This document shows, piece by piece, positions 1-5,817 of a stretch of DNA of 12,614 bases. This DNA comes from Sphingomicrobium sp. (GTDB taxonomy: Bacteria > Pseudomonadota > Alphaproteobacteria > Sphingomonadales > Sphingomonadaceae): assembly GCA_030146725.1 (NCBI GenBank), contig JASLBJ010000112.1, positions 1 to 12,614 on the forward strand. Reading direction: 5' to 3'. A program made the translations under genes and the position numbers. A model generated the notes under the pieces. That model was not told the origin of the DNA. It searched no databases and saw only the letters and a list, made by a program, of their open reading frames with translations. The number at the start of each line of letters is the position of its first letter. Positions within the stretch are counted from its first letter, which is position 1.

Positions 1-159
1 CTCCGTGTCGAGCAGGTCGGGGGTCATCGCCCCGCAGGCGATCACGCCGAAGCCGCCGGCATTGGATACGGCCGAGACGAGGTTGCGTTCGCTGACCCAG
101 CTCATCGCGCCGGCCATGATCGCGGTCTCGCAGCCGAGGAATTCGGTCCCGCGGTGCAT
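1..159 (-). CDS. Nitronate monooxygenase-like flavin oxidoreductase (N-terminus only)
   Basis: Only the first 53 residues lie in the window; the gene continues past the left edge. The visible part contains AIMAGAMSWVSERNLVSAVS followed by NAGGFGVIACGAMTPDLL. This matches the N-terminal strand and first helix of the FMN-binding TIM barrel in nitronate monooxygenase (2-nitropropane dioxygenase) and FabK-like enzymes, which normally read as a P-hydrophobic-QGGM segment followed by a SNAGG loop. Members oxidise alkyl nitronates or act as NAD(P)H-dependent flavin reductases; the true substrate cannot be told from this fragment. The ATG at 159-157 shares its A with the TGA stop of lysC (TGATG), which suggests translational coupling. 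Family resemblance extends a little upstream of this ATG in the same frame (GRARLAEL), so the true N-terminus is slightly uncertain. Confidence 0.72.
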   Translation of the reverse strand, partial: MHRGTEFLGCETAIMAGAMSWVSERNLVSAVSNAGGFGVIACGAMTPDLLDTE

Positions 160-719
160 CAGTTCGGCGAGGCGAGCGCGACCCGCTTCGCTCGGCGCGC
201 GGGTGATGGGCTCGGCGACATTCCTGCGAGCACGGCGGCGGGTTCGTCGAGGCCGAAAGCGGTGTGCAGCACGCGCACCGCAAGCTCGGTATAGACCTCG
301 GGGATCAGGACGGTGATCTTGATCTCCGACGTGGTGATCGCGAGGATGTTGATGCCGCGCTCGGCGAGCGTCTGGAACATCAGCGCGGCGACTCCGGCGT
401 TCGAGCGCATTCCGACCCCGACCGCGCTGACCTTGACCACGTCGATGTCGGTGACGATCTCGGAAAAGCCGACCTTGTCCTTCAATCGTTCGAGTTCGTC
501 GACGGTGTGGGCGAGCGACGCGGTCGGGACGGTGAAGGTGAGGTCACTCGCCTGGTGGGCTCGCGGCACCGATTGGACGATCATGTCGACGTTGATGCTT
601 GCGGCGGCGAGCGGGCCGAATACGGCCGCGACGACGCCCGGCTTGTCCGGCAGCCCGCCCAACGTGACCTGCGCTTCGTTCTGGTCGTGGGCGATGCCGG
701 TGACAAGATTGCGTTCCAT
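159..719 (-). CDS. Possible aspartokinase beta subunit from an internal in-frame start
   Basis: Met253 of LysC (ATG at 719-717) is preceded by AAGGA (730-726) at a six-base spacing, a good ribosome-binding site inside the coding sequence. Translation from here would give a 186-residue protein of the two ACT domains alone, starting MERNLVTGIAHDQNEAQV. Known alpha2-beta2 aspartokinases (Corynebacterium, Bacillus, Thermus) make their regulatory beta subunit from an in-frame internal start at the equivalent place, where the C. glutamicum beta chain begins MEEAVLTG. The SD and ATG are seen directly; actual use as a start is inferred. Confidence 0.5.
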   Translation of the reverse strand: MERNLVTGIAHDQNEAQVTLGGLPDKPGVVAAVFGPLAAASINVDMIVQSVPRAHQASDLTFTVPTASLAHTVDELERLKDKVGFSEIVTDIDVVKVSAVGVGMRSNAGVAALMFQTLAERGINILAITTSEIKITVLIPEVYTELAVRVLHTAFGLDEPAAVLAGMSPSPSPARRAKRVALASPN

Positions 720-1475
720 TATCAGTCCTTCGATTGCGGCGATCCGCTCCTCGCTGGCGATCAGGGTTCCGGGCAGGTCCTCGAACGAGGACAATACCTG
801 GATCGGCATGTCGTAGCGCATCGCAAGGCCGACCGAGCGGGTCTGCAGCACCTTGGCGCCGACCGAGGCGAGTTCGAGCATTTCCTCGTACGTGATGCAG
901 TCGAGCTTGCGGGCGCGCGGGACGATCCGCGGATCGGTGGTGAACACGCCCTCGACGTCGGTGTAGATGTCGCAGCGGTCGGCGCGCATTGCGGCGGCAA
1001 GGGCAACGGCCGACGTGTCGGAGCCGCCGCGGCCGAGCGTTGCCAACGCGCCCTCGCTGGTGATGCCCTGGAACCCCGGGATGATCGCGATGCCCCTGGC
1101 CGCGAACACGCCCTCGAGCAGCTGGACGTCGATTTCCTCGATCAGCGCCGCGGCATGGCCGGATGCGCGGATCGGCAGCTGCCAGCCCATGTAGGAGCGC
1201 GCCTTGAGGCCCATGCCCTGGAGGGTGATCGCAAGCAGGCCGCTGGTGACCTGCTCGCCGCTGGCGACGACGACGTCATATTCGCGCGGATCGTAGAGGG
1301 CGGCGGCCTCGCGGCACAGTTGGACCAGGCGGTCGGTCTCGCCGGCCATAGCCGAGACGACCACCGCGACTTCGTTGCCGCGCTCGGCCTCGCGGCGGAC
1401 ACGTTCGGCGACGCTGCGGATGCGCTCGATGCCGGCCATCGAGGTGCCGCCGAATTTCATCACGATGCGCGGCAT
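159..1475 (-). CDS. lysC: Aspartokinase (aspartate kinase), alpha chain
   Basis: Phosphorylates L-aspartate with ATP, the first committed step towards lysine, threonine, methionine and meso-diaminopimelate; cytosolic. The 438-residue product opens with the kinase signature KFGGTSM (residues 7-13). It carries the amino-acid kinase fold to about residue 240, including GRGGSDTSA (148-156) and DVEGVFTTDPR (173-183). Two ACT regulatory domains follow, starting near LPDKPGVVAAVF (275-286) and VSAVGVGM (349-356), as in lysine- or threonine-inhibited single-function enzymes. The start MPRIVMKFGG is typical of the family, although the nearest purine-rich SD-like sequence (AAGGA) is about 15 bases away. 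The C-terminus carries about 28 residues beyond FGLD, a little longer than usual and rich in Ser, Pro, Arg and Ala. The gene is divergent from ubiG and probably cotranscribed with the flavoprotein gene downstream. Confidence 0.96.
   Translation of the reverse strand: MPRIVMKFGGTSMAGIERIRSVAERVRREAERGNEVAVVVSAMAGETDRLVQLCREAAALYDPREYDVVVASGEQVTSGLLAITLQGMGLKARSYMGWQLPIRASGHAAALIEEIDVQLLEGVFAARGIAIIPGFQGITSEGALATLGRGGSDTSAVALAAAMRADRCDIYTDVEGVFTTDPRIVPRARKLDCITYEEMLELASVGAKVLQTRSVGLAMRYDMPIQVLSSFEDLPGTLIASEERIAAIEGLIMERNLVTGIAHDQNEAQVTLGGLPDKPGVVAAVFGPLAAASINVDMIVQSVPRAHQASDLTFTVPTASLAHTVDELERLKDKVGFSEIVTDIDVVKVSAVGVGMRSNAGVAALMFQTLAERGINILAITTSEIKITVLIPEVYTELAVRVLHTAFGLDEPAAVLAGMSPSPSPARRAKRVALASPN
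726..730 (-). promoter_or_regulatory. Internal Shine-Dalgarno for the aspartokinase beta start
   Basis: On the minus strand the bases read AAGGA, then CTGATA, then ATG. The motif lies within the lysC codons for Glu-Gly-Leu (residues 249-251) and is better spaced than the SD of the full-length start. Confidence 0.45.
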
Positions 1476-1493
1476 TAGGTGTGGTGCTGGTCC

Positions 1494-1522
1494 TTGGGCG
1501 TGGGCTCGGGTCCTGTTAGACA
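1494..1522 (+). promoter_or_regulatory. Candidate ubiG promoter (weak)
   Basis: TTGGGC (1494-1499) and TAGACA (1517-1522) are separated by 17 bases. Both hexamers are poor matches, but the spacing is right. The predicted transcript start (about 1529) falls just before the tandem repeat, so the repeat would form nearly the whole 5' leader of ubiG. Confidence 0.25.
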
Positions 1523-1524
1523 GG
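1512..1524. promoter_or_regulatory. Inverted repeat between lysC and ubiG, possible operator
   Basis: CCTGT (1512-1516), TAG, ACAGG (1520-1524) form a perfect 5-bp inverted repeat. It covers the candidate -10 elements of both divergent promoters, a natural place for a shared regulator. It is short enough to be chance. Confidence 0.25.
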
Positions 1525-1542
1525 CAATCACGAGCAGTTCAA
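1515..1542 (-). promoter_or_regulatory. Candidate lysC promoter
   Basis: On the minus strand TTGAAC (1542-1537) is followed after 16 bases by TCTAAC (1520-1515). Each hexamer matches the housekeeping consensus at four of six positions. The expected transcript start is about 1508, giving a leader near 33 bases. The -35 element lies inside the first unit of the 23-bp tandem repeat, so every repeat unit carries a copy of it. This is a hand match only. Confidence 0.4.
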
Positions 1543-1552
1543 GTATCGAGGC

Positions 1553-1579
1553 ATGAGCAGTTCAAGTATCGAGGCATGA
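1553..1579 (+). other. Upstream mini-ORF 1 (eight residues) in the ubiG leader
   Basis: An ATG opens the peptide MSSSSIEA and stops at TGA 1577-1579. The stop overlaps the next ATG as ATGA (1576-1579). GAGG lies one base upstream of the ATG, closer than an ideal SD. It arises directly from the tandem repeat. Translation is unproven. Confidence 0.4.
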
Positions 1580-1602
1580 GCAGTTCAAGTATGGTGGCAT
1601 GA
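1576..1602 (+). other. Upstream mini-ORF 2 (eight residues) in the ubiG leader
   Basis: An ATG opens the peptide MSSSSMVA and stops at TGA 1600-1602. The stop overlaps the ubiG start as ATGA (1599-1602), the classic four-base coupling arrangement. The ubiG ATG itself is preceded by GGTGG rather than GAGG, so its own ribosome site is weaker and coupling could matter. Translation is unproven. Confidence 0.4.
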
Positions 1603-2318
1603 GCAGTTCAAGTATCGTGGAGCGCGAGGCCGCCCACTTCGGCGCGCTTGCCGGCGACTGGTGGGACCCCGATGGAGCATCGGCGATGCTGCACCGGCTC
1701 AACCCGGTGCGGCTGGGCTATATTCGCGACCGCATCGACCAGCACTGGAAACTGGACGAGCACCAGCGCCGGCCGTTGGCGGGCAGGAGCGCGCTCGACG
1801 TCGGCTGCGGCGCCGGGCTGCTGGCCGAACCGCTGGCGCGGCTTGGTGCGGCAATGAGGGCGATCGACGCTGCGCCCGAGCTGATCGACGCGGCGCGGGC
1901 GCACTCGGCCGCGCAGGGGCTGGTGATCGACTATCGCGCCGTGCCGGTGGAGCAGGTCGACGGGCAGTTCGACCTGGTCACCGCGCTCGAAGTGATCGAG
2001 CATGTTGCCGATCCGGGGGCGTTCGTGGCGGCGCTTGCTGGGCGGCTTGCGCCCGGCGGGCTGCTGATCCTGTCGACGCCGAATGCGACGGCATGGTCGA
2101 AACTGCTGACGATCACGCTGGCCGAGGGGTTCGGGCGAATTCCTAAGGGCACGCATGACTTCGCCGCGTTCATCGCGCCCGAACGGATGAAGGTGTTGTT
2201 GGACTCGGCGGGGCTGGCGTGCGTCGATGTGAAGGGGATTGCGTGGAGCCCGCTTCGCGGGCTGCACCTGAGCGAGGATGTGCGGCTGAACTATCTGGTT
2301 GCGGCGGTCAGGGGGTAG
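1599..2318 (+). CDS. ubiG: Ubiquinone biosynthesis O-methyltransferase UbiG
   Basis: A SAM-dependent methyltransferase that carries out both O-methylations in ubiquinone synthesis, on 2-polyprenyl-6-hydroxyphenol and 3-demethylubiquinol. It acts in the cytosol at the membrane surface. The 239-residue length is normal for the family. The UbiG N-terminal signature is clear: EAAHFGALAGDWWDP (10-24), then LHRLNPVRLGYI (31-42). SAM motif I is ALDVGCGAGLLAEPLA (65-80), the acidic end of strand 2 is D90, and the post-I segment is FDLVTALEVIEHVADP (124-139). I chose the start at 1599 because only this frame continues into the protein; the other two ATGs created by the tandem repeat lead to short peptides. 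The first five residues, MSSSS, come from the repeat. The gene is divergent from lysC and converges on the GST gene. Confidence 0.95.
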   Translation: MSSSSIVEREAAHFGALAGDWWDPDGASAMLHRLNPVRLGYIRDRIDQHWKLDEHQRRPLAGRSALDVGCGAGLLAEPLARLGAAMRAIDAAPELIDAARAHSAAQGLVIDYRAVPVEQVDGQFDLVTALEVIEHVADPGAFVAALAGRLAPGGLLILSTPNATAWSKLLTITLAEGFGRIPKGTHDFAAFIAPERMKVLLDSAGLACVDVKGIAWSPLRGLHLSEDVRLNYLVAAVRG

Positions 2319-2328
2319 GGGGGCGGCG

Positions 2329-2349
2329 CGGCGCGGCAAAGCCGCGCCG
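2329..2349. terminator. Strong GC hairpin between convergent ubiG and GST genes
   Basis: GGCGCGGC (2330-2337), AAA, GCCGCGCC (2341-2348) form an eight-pair stem, with C2329-G2349 as a ninth pair. It starts about 10 bases after the ubiG stop. There is no T-run after it on either strand, so it is terminator-like rather than a textbook intrinsic terminator. Confidence 0.45.
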
Positions 2350-2402
2350 TCGGTCCTGTCGCCTCTTCGGGCGCAGGCCGTCCGGCATTCGCCGTCTCTT
2401 GC

Positions 2403-2437
2403 GCAACTCCGGCGACGCTTTGCGTCGGCGTCGTTGC
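2403..2437. other. Second stem-loop in the ubiG/GST gap
   Basis: CGACGC (2413-2418), TTT, GCGTCG (2422-2427) form a six-pair hairpin, flanked by GCAAC (2403-2407) and GTTGC (2433-2437) as a possible outer stem. It lies just past the GST stop codon when read from the minus strand, so it may protect or end that transcript. The rest of the 134-base gap shows nothing else. Confidence 0.3.
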
Positions 2438-2452
2438 GGTCGGCGGCTTATG

Positions 2453-3124
2453 TCAGAAATCAACCTTGTCGTAGTGCATCGGGGGGATGATCACTTCCAT
2501 CCGCTCGCCCAACAGCGGGCGGAACGACGGGCGCGACTTCATCACCGCGTACCAGTCCTTGGTCTGCTTGTGACTGCGCCAGTCGAGCGCGCCGAGATAG
2601 TCGATGACCGACAGATGCGCGGCAGCGGTGATGTCGGCGAGGCTGAGGCCTGGTCCGGCCAGCCAGCGCCGATGGTCGAGCAGATAATCGAGATAGTCGA
2701 GATGCTCGCCCGCCGTCCGCATGACCTCACGCAGGACGCGGGTATCGGGGCTTTCGTGGGTGACGAGCCGCTTCATCATGCGCTCGTTCATCAGCGGATC
2801 GACCGCCTCGCGGAACAGCTTCTCGTCGAACCACGAAGTCAGCCGCCGGATTTCGGCACGAACCACCGCATTGCCGTGGATCATCGGCATGCGGTCGATC
2901 GTCTCGTCGAAATATTCGACGATCGGCTGCGATCCGATCAGCGTCGTGCCCGTTTCGGTTTCGACCATCACCGGGGTCTCGCCGGCCGGGTTGAGGTCGA
3001 TGAACTCGTCGCGGCGTTGCCACGGGTTTTCCCGCACGAGCTCGGGCGAGATGCCCTTTTCGGCGAGCACCAGGCGCACCTTGCGTGAAAAGGGACAAAG
3101 GGGGAATTGGTAAAGCTGCCACAT
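2453..3124 (-). CDS. Glutathione S-transferase fold protein, possible FtsZ-binding FzlA
   Basis: The 223-residue protein has a thioredoxin-like N-terminal half (LYQFPLCPFSRKVRLVLAEK, residues 4-23). A NPAGETPVM loop (45-53) contains the conserved cis-proline region, and an all-helical GST C-terminal domain includes DYLLDHRRWLAG. In canonical bacterial GSTs this shape binds glutathione, and Cys10 would be in the active-site position. The strongly conserved end, SRPSFRPLLGERMEVIIPP followed by HYDKVDF, resembles the alphaproteobacterial GST-like protein FzlA, which binds FtsZ filaments and is needed for constriction in Caulobacter. I therefore favour a division role over detoxification, but from memory of the family rather than a search. 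It is the last gene of the minus-strand run that starts with the NDUFA9-like gene. Confidence 0.75.
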   Translation of the reverse strand: MWQLYQFPLCPFSRKVRLVLAEKGISPELVRENPWQRRDEFIDLNPAGETPVMVETETGTTLIGSQPIVEYFDETIDRMPMIHGNAVVRAEIRRLTSWFDEKLFREAVDPLMNERMMKRLVTHESPDTRVLREVMRTAGEHLDYLDYLLDHRRWLAGPGLSLADITAAAHLSVIDYLGALDWRSHKQTKDWYAVMKSRPSFRPLLGERMEVIIPPMHYDKVDF

Positions 3125-3244
3125 GGAAGGCTGCTTTACCCTAGAGAACGCAGGCGTCTAGCTGGCGACCTCGTCATTGTGCGTGAAACCCGGCAATCCG
3201 GCGGACTTGTCGAGGCCGCAAACGCTCCGTTCCGAACGCCGGGA

Positions 3245-3718
3245 TCAGCGCTTCGGGTAGTTGGGCGAGGGCAGGTTGGCGGTCGCCTGTTCCATCTCGC
3301 GAGCCGCTTCGGACAGCGCCCGCGACACTGCCGGCAACGCGGCGGCCATCGCCTTCATGCCGGCCTGCATCGTCACTTTGCTTGCCGCGAGCTGGCCCTC
3401 GAGATTGCGCTCGAAGTTCGGATCCTCGGCACGTCCGAGGTCGCGCAGGGTGCGGGTCCGGTCCGCGGGCGTGACCGCGCGGCCCGTCGCTGCCGCTTCC
3501 AGTTCGCCGACCGGCAGGTTGAGCATCGCCTTGCCAAGCGCCTGCATCATCGCGCCGAGCCGCTCGGCCGTGGCCGGGCTCGTCAGTTCGGGCGGAATAG
3601 TTATCGCCGAGGACGGCGCCGGGGCTGCGGCTCGCGGCGTTTTCACCGGAGCCGGCGCCTGGGCGAGAGCTGGGCCGGCGGTTGCGGCCAATACGATCAG
3701 GAGCAGGGTCGCACGCAT
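3245..3718 (-). CDS. Secreted hypothetical protein, 157 residues
   Basis: I do not recognise a named family. A Sec signal peptide is visible (MRATLLLIVLAATAGPALAQ, cleavage near residue 19-20). After it comes an Ala/Pro-rich linker, then an amphipathic helical region (about 45-150) rich in Ala and Met. Segments such as LGAMMQALGKAMLNLPVGE, AGMKAMAAALPAVSRAL and SEAAREMEQATANLPSP occur in it. The mature protein is probably periplasmic and helical, with no lipobox cysteine and no transmembrane segment. GAGGAAC lies about 10 bases upstream of the ATG. It sits 85 bases downstream of uppP and 120 bases upstream of the GST gene on the same strand, so cotranscription with uppP is possible. Confidence 0.8.
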   Translation of the reverse strand: MRATLLLIVLAATAGPALAQAPAPVKTPRAAAPAPSSAITIPPELTSPATAERLGAMMQALGKAMLNLPVGELEAAATGRAVTPADRTRTLRDLGRAEDPNFERNLEGQLAASKVTMQAGMKAMAAALPAVSRALSEAAREMEQATANLPSPNYPKR

Positions 3719-3803
3719 TACTCAGGTTCCTCGACTCGCACGCGGCACGGACAAGCGAAACGCTGCACCGCAGGGGCTTAGCCGAACATGAACGCAGGAT
3801 AAA

Positions 3804-4604
3804 TTAGCGCATTCCAAGCCACACCAGGGCTGCCGCGCCGGCGATGATCCGGTACCAGGCAAAGGGCGCGAAGCCGAACCGCGTGACGATCTTGAGGAAC
3901 GCCTTGACCACGACCCAGGCGACGATGAACGACACGAAGCTGCCGAGTGCGATATAGCCGAGCTGGTCGGACGTAATTTCGTCGCGATACTTGAACAATT
4001 GCAGCGCGGTCGCTCCCGCAAGCGTCGGGACCGCGAGGAAGAAGCTGAACTCGGCGGCTGTCTTACGGTCGACACCGAAGCTCATCGCACCAAGGATGGT
4101 CGCACCTGACCGGCTGACGCCCGGGATCATCGCGAGGCACTGGACGAGGCCGACCCCGATGGATTGCCGCACCGACAGGCTTGCGACACCGTCGCATTCG
4201 CGTGGCCGGGCGTACTTTTCGACGATAAGGATTGCGAATCCGCCGATGATCAGCGCCCAGGCGACGATGACCGCGTTGGCAAGCAGCAGGTCGATATAGT
4301 CGCCGAGCGCGAGGCCGAGCACGACGGCGGGGAAGAAGGCGATCAGCAGGTTGCGGGTGAACGCAAAGGCGCTCGGCGACCGCTGGAACAGGCCGACCAG
4401 TACGTCACGAAAGGTGCGCCAGTAGAGCACGACGATGGCCAGGATCGCGCCCGGCTGAATCGCCACGTTGAACAGCGCCCAGTCGTTGGCGTTGAACCCC
4501 AGCAGTTCGGTCGCGAGGATCAGGTGTCCAGTCGACGAAACCGGAAGATATTCGGTGACGCCCTCGACGATGCCGAGCAGGATGACGAGAAGCAGGACCG
4601 GCAT
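3804..4604 (-). CDS. uppP: Undecaprenyl-diphosphate phosphatase UppP (BacA)
   Basis: An integral inner-membrane enzyme that dephosphorylates undecaprenyl pyrophosphate to the monophosphate lipid carrier used for peptidoglycan and polysaccharide export; extra copies give bacitracin resistance. The 266-residue length is typical. Both catalytic signatures are present: EGVTEYLPVSSTGHL (14-28) and PGVSRSGATI (161-170), with several hydrophobic helices between and after. I chose the ATG at 4604 because MPVLLLVILLGIVEGVTEYL is the usual N-terminus. Longer in-frame starts would only add sequence that belongs to the upstream gene. The gap to the preceding NDUFA9-like gene is 16 bases, so the two are almost surely cotranscribed. 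Confidence 0.95.
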   Translation of the reverse strand: MPVLLLVILLGIVEGVTEYLPVSSTGHLILATELLGFNANDWALFNVAIQPGAILAIVVLYWRTFRDVLVGLFQRSPSAFAFTRNLLIAFFPAVVLGLALGDYIDLLLANAVIVAWALIIGGFAILIVEKYARPRECDGVASLSVRQSIGVGLVQCLAMIPGVSRSGATILGAMSFGVDRKTAAEFSFFLAVPTLAGATALQLFKYRDEITSDQLGYIALGSFVSFIVAWVVVKAFLKIVTRFGFAPFAWYRIIAGAAALVWLGMR

Positions 4605-4620
4605 CGGTTCGGCGTCCGGC

Positions 4621-5577
4621 TTAGTTGGCGGCGGTGAGGTTGACGCGGCGACCCGCGAACCGTCCACCCTTGTTGAACCGGCCAAGCCATTCGTACCCGA
4701 CCGTGCCCAGTGGAGTCGGCGTGATCCCGAAGGCCTCGAGACCGGGCGCGCCCTCGGTCGCGACATTGTCGCGCTGGAGCATCAGCCACTGGTCGCGGGT
4801 CAGCGGCGCACCGGGCAGCCAGCCGAAGCGGGCGAGCATGGCGCCCATGAAGTCGGGCATCTCGACGACTTCCGGAGTCTGTCCGGTCAGCTCGAGCACC
4901 GCGTCATGCAGCTCGCGCATCGTCAGCACCTGCGGCCCGCCGATCTCGAACGTCTTGCCGCCGAACCGCTCCGGATCGAGCGTCGCCCTGGAGATGGCCT
5001 GAGCGAGATCGCGGACATAGACCGGCTGGAAGCGTCGCTGCGCGGCGATCACCGGAAGGAACGGCAGCTTGGCCATGGTGGCGAAGCGGTTGGTGATCTG
5101 GTCTTCGGGTCCGAACACCAGGCTCGGGCGGATGATGGTCGCGTTCGGAAAGGCCTCGCGGACGGCAAGCTCGCCCTCGCCCTTGCTCTTGCCGTACTGC
5201 GATTCGCTCGCCTGGTCGGCGCCGATGGCCGAGACATGGACGAGCGAGGTCGCTCTGTTTGCCGTCGCGGCCTGCGCCAGTGCGCGCGCGCCGTCGACAT
5301 GGGTTGCGGTAAGCGCACCCTTCATCACGCCGCACAGGTTGATCGCCATGGTCGCGCCGTCCATCGCCGCAGCGACGCTTCGCGGGTCGGTGATGTCGCC
5401 GGCGACGAAGCCGATCTGCCCGACCTGGCCAAGCGGCTGGATGAAGTGCGCGGTGCGCGGGTTGCGCGCGACCACCCGCACCCGGACACCGCTCTTGAGC
5501 AGCATCTCGCACACGTAGCGGCCAATAAAGCCGCCGCCGCCCAGTACCGCGACCAGTTCTTCCGCCCGTTCGATCAT
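4621..5577 (-). CDS. Complex I NDUFA9-like atypical SDR (NAD(P)-binding)
   Basis: The 318-residue protein has an extended Rossmann fold. It begins with VAVLGGGGFIGRYV (9-22), where G13, G16 and G19 form the GxxGxxG dinucleotide loop. The segment VHVSAIGAD (113-121) and Tyr128-xxx-Lys132 mark the SDR active-site region. IIRPSLVFGPEDQ (148-160) and FEIGGPQVLTMRELHDAV are typical of the NDUFA9/39-kDa group of atypical SDRs. In mitochondria and alphaproteobacteria NDUFA9-type proteins bind NADPH and are accessory subunits of respiratory complex I; catalysis is not known. A role as ubiquinone-pathway or nucleoside-sugar reductase is a less likely alternative. It is the first gene of the minus-strand run that continues into uppP. 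Confidence 0.88.
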   Translation of the reverse strand: MIERAEELVAVLGGGGFIGRYVCEMLLKSGVRVRVVARNPRTAHFIQPLGQVGQIGFVAGDITDPRSVAAAMDGATMAINLCGVMKGALTATHVDGARALAQAATANRATSLVHVSAIGADQASESQYGKSKGEGELAVREAFPNATIIRPSLVFGPEDQITNRFATMAKLPFLPVIAAQRRFQPVYVRDLAQAISRATLDPERFGGKTFEIGGPQVLTMRELHDAVLELTGQTPEVVEMPDFMGAMLARFGWLPGAPLTRDQWLMLQRDNVATEGAPGLEAFGITPTPLGTVGYEWLGRFNKGGRFAGRRVNLTAAN

Positions 5578-5606
5578 CGGACCGCCCTAGCGGCTGGCGA
5601 CAAGCG

Positions 5607-5634
5607 TTGACAAGGCACGAGCGCCGCCTCTAAG
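5607..5634 (+). promoter_or_regulatory. Promoter of the tRNA-Leu gene
   Basis: A perfect -35 TTGACA (5607-5612) is followed after 16 bases by TCTAAG (5629-5634), four of six matches to TATAAT. The downstream discriminator is very GC-rich (GCCGCCGCC region). Such discriminators are characteristic of stable-RNA promoters under growth-rate or stringent control. The predicted transcript start, about 5641, gives a 25-base leader before the tRNA. Confidence 0.6.
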
Positions 5635-5665
5635 CGCCGCCGCCTACCGCAAGACCTGTCTTCGT

Positions 5666-5752
5666 GCCCAGGTGGCGGAATTGGTAGACGCACCAGCTTC
5701 AGGTGCTGGCGCTCGCAAGGGCGTGGAGGTTCGAGTCCTCTCCTGGGCACCA
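5666..5752 (+). tRNA. tRNA-Leu (anticodon CAG)
   Basis: A class II tRNA of 87 bases with an encoded CCA end. The acceptor arm is GCCCAGG (5666-5672) paired with CCTGGGC (5742-5748), followed by discriminator A and CCA at 5750-5752. The D-loop has the TTGGTAGA pattern. The anticodon stem is CCAGC/GCTGG around loop TTCAGGT, with anticodon CAG at 5700-5702, which reads CUG leucine codons. A long variable arm and the T-arm GGTTCGAGTCC follow. CUG is a main leucine codon in GC-rich genomes such as this one. Confidence 0.97.
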
Positions 5753-5796
5753 TTCATCTACGTCAGTCGGTGTGACTGCTGGTCGGCAAGCGGCGG

Positions 5797-5810
5797 CCGG
5801 ACCTCTCCGG
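5797..5810. terminator. Small stem-loop downstream of tRNA-Leu
   Basis: CCGGA (5797-5801), CCTC, TCCGG (5806-5810) form a five-pair hairpin 45 bases after the tRNA. It has no T-run, so it is a weak candidate for the end of the tRNA transcript. Confidence 0.2.
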
Positions 5811-5817
5811 ACGTATC

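Larger units (their letters stand above)
1532..1620. repeat. 23-bp tandem repeat, 3.9 copies, carrying the ubiG start codon
   Basis: Units lie at 1532-1554, 1555-1577, 1578-1600 and a final 20 bases at 1601-1620. Units 1 and 2 are identical. Unit 3 differs by two bases (ATGGTGG in place of ATCGAGG), and unit 4 runs into ubiG coding sequence. Each unit contains GAGCAGTTCAAGTAT and, except the last, ends in GCAT, so each junction makes ATGAGCAGTTCAAGTAT, which is the beginning of ubiG. The junction before unit 1 has ACG in place of ATG. Because 23 is not a multiple of three, the three ATGs (1553, 1576, 1599) are in three different frames. Confidence 0.95.

Noticed and set aside
264..1478. Open frame of 404 codons on the plus strand
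   Set aside because: It lies wholly opposite lysC, is full of Asp/Arg/Gly/His, matches no family and is a usual antisense artefact in GC-rich DNA.
1375..1602. Open frame of 75 codons running through the lysC start and ending in the tandem repeat
   Set aside because: Most of it is antisense to lysC. Only its last eight codons, from the ATG at 1576, are worth considering, and they are listed separately.
2219..3088. Open frame of 289 codons on the plus strand overlapping the ubiG end and the GST gene
   Set aside because: It overlaps two well-supported genes in other frames and has random-looking, Arg/Asp-rich composition.
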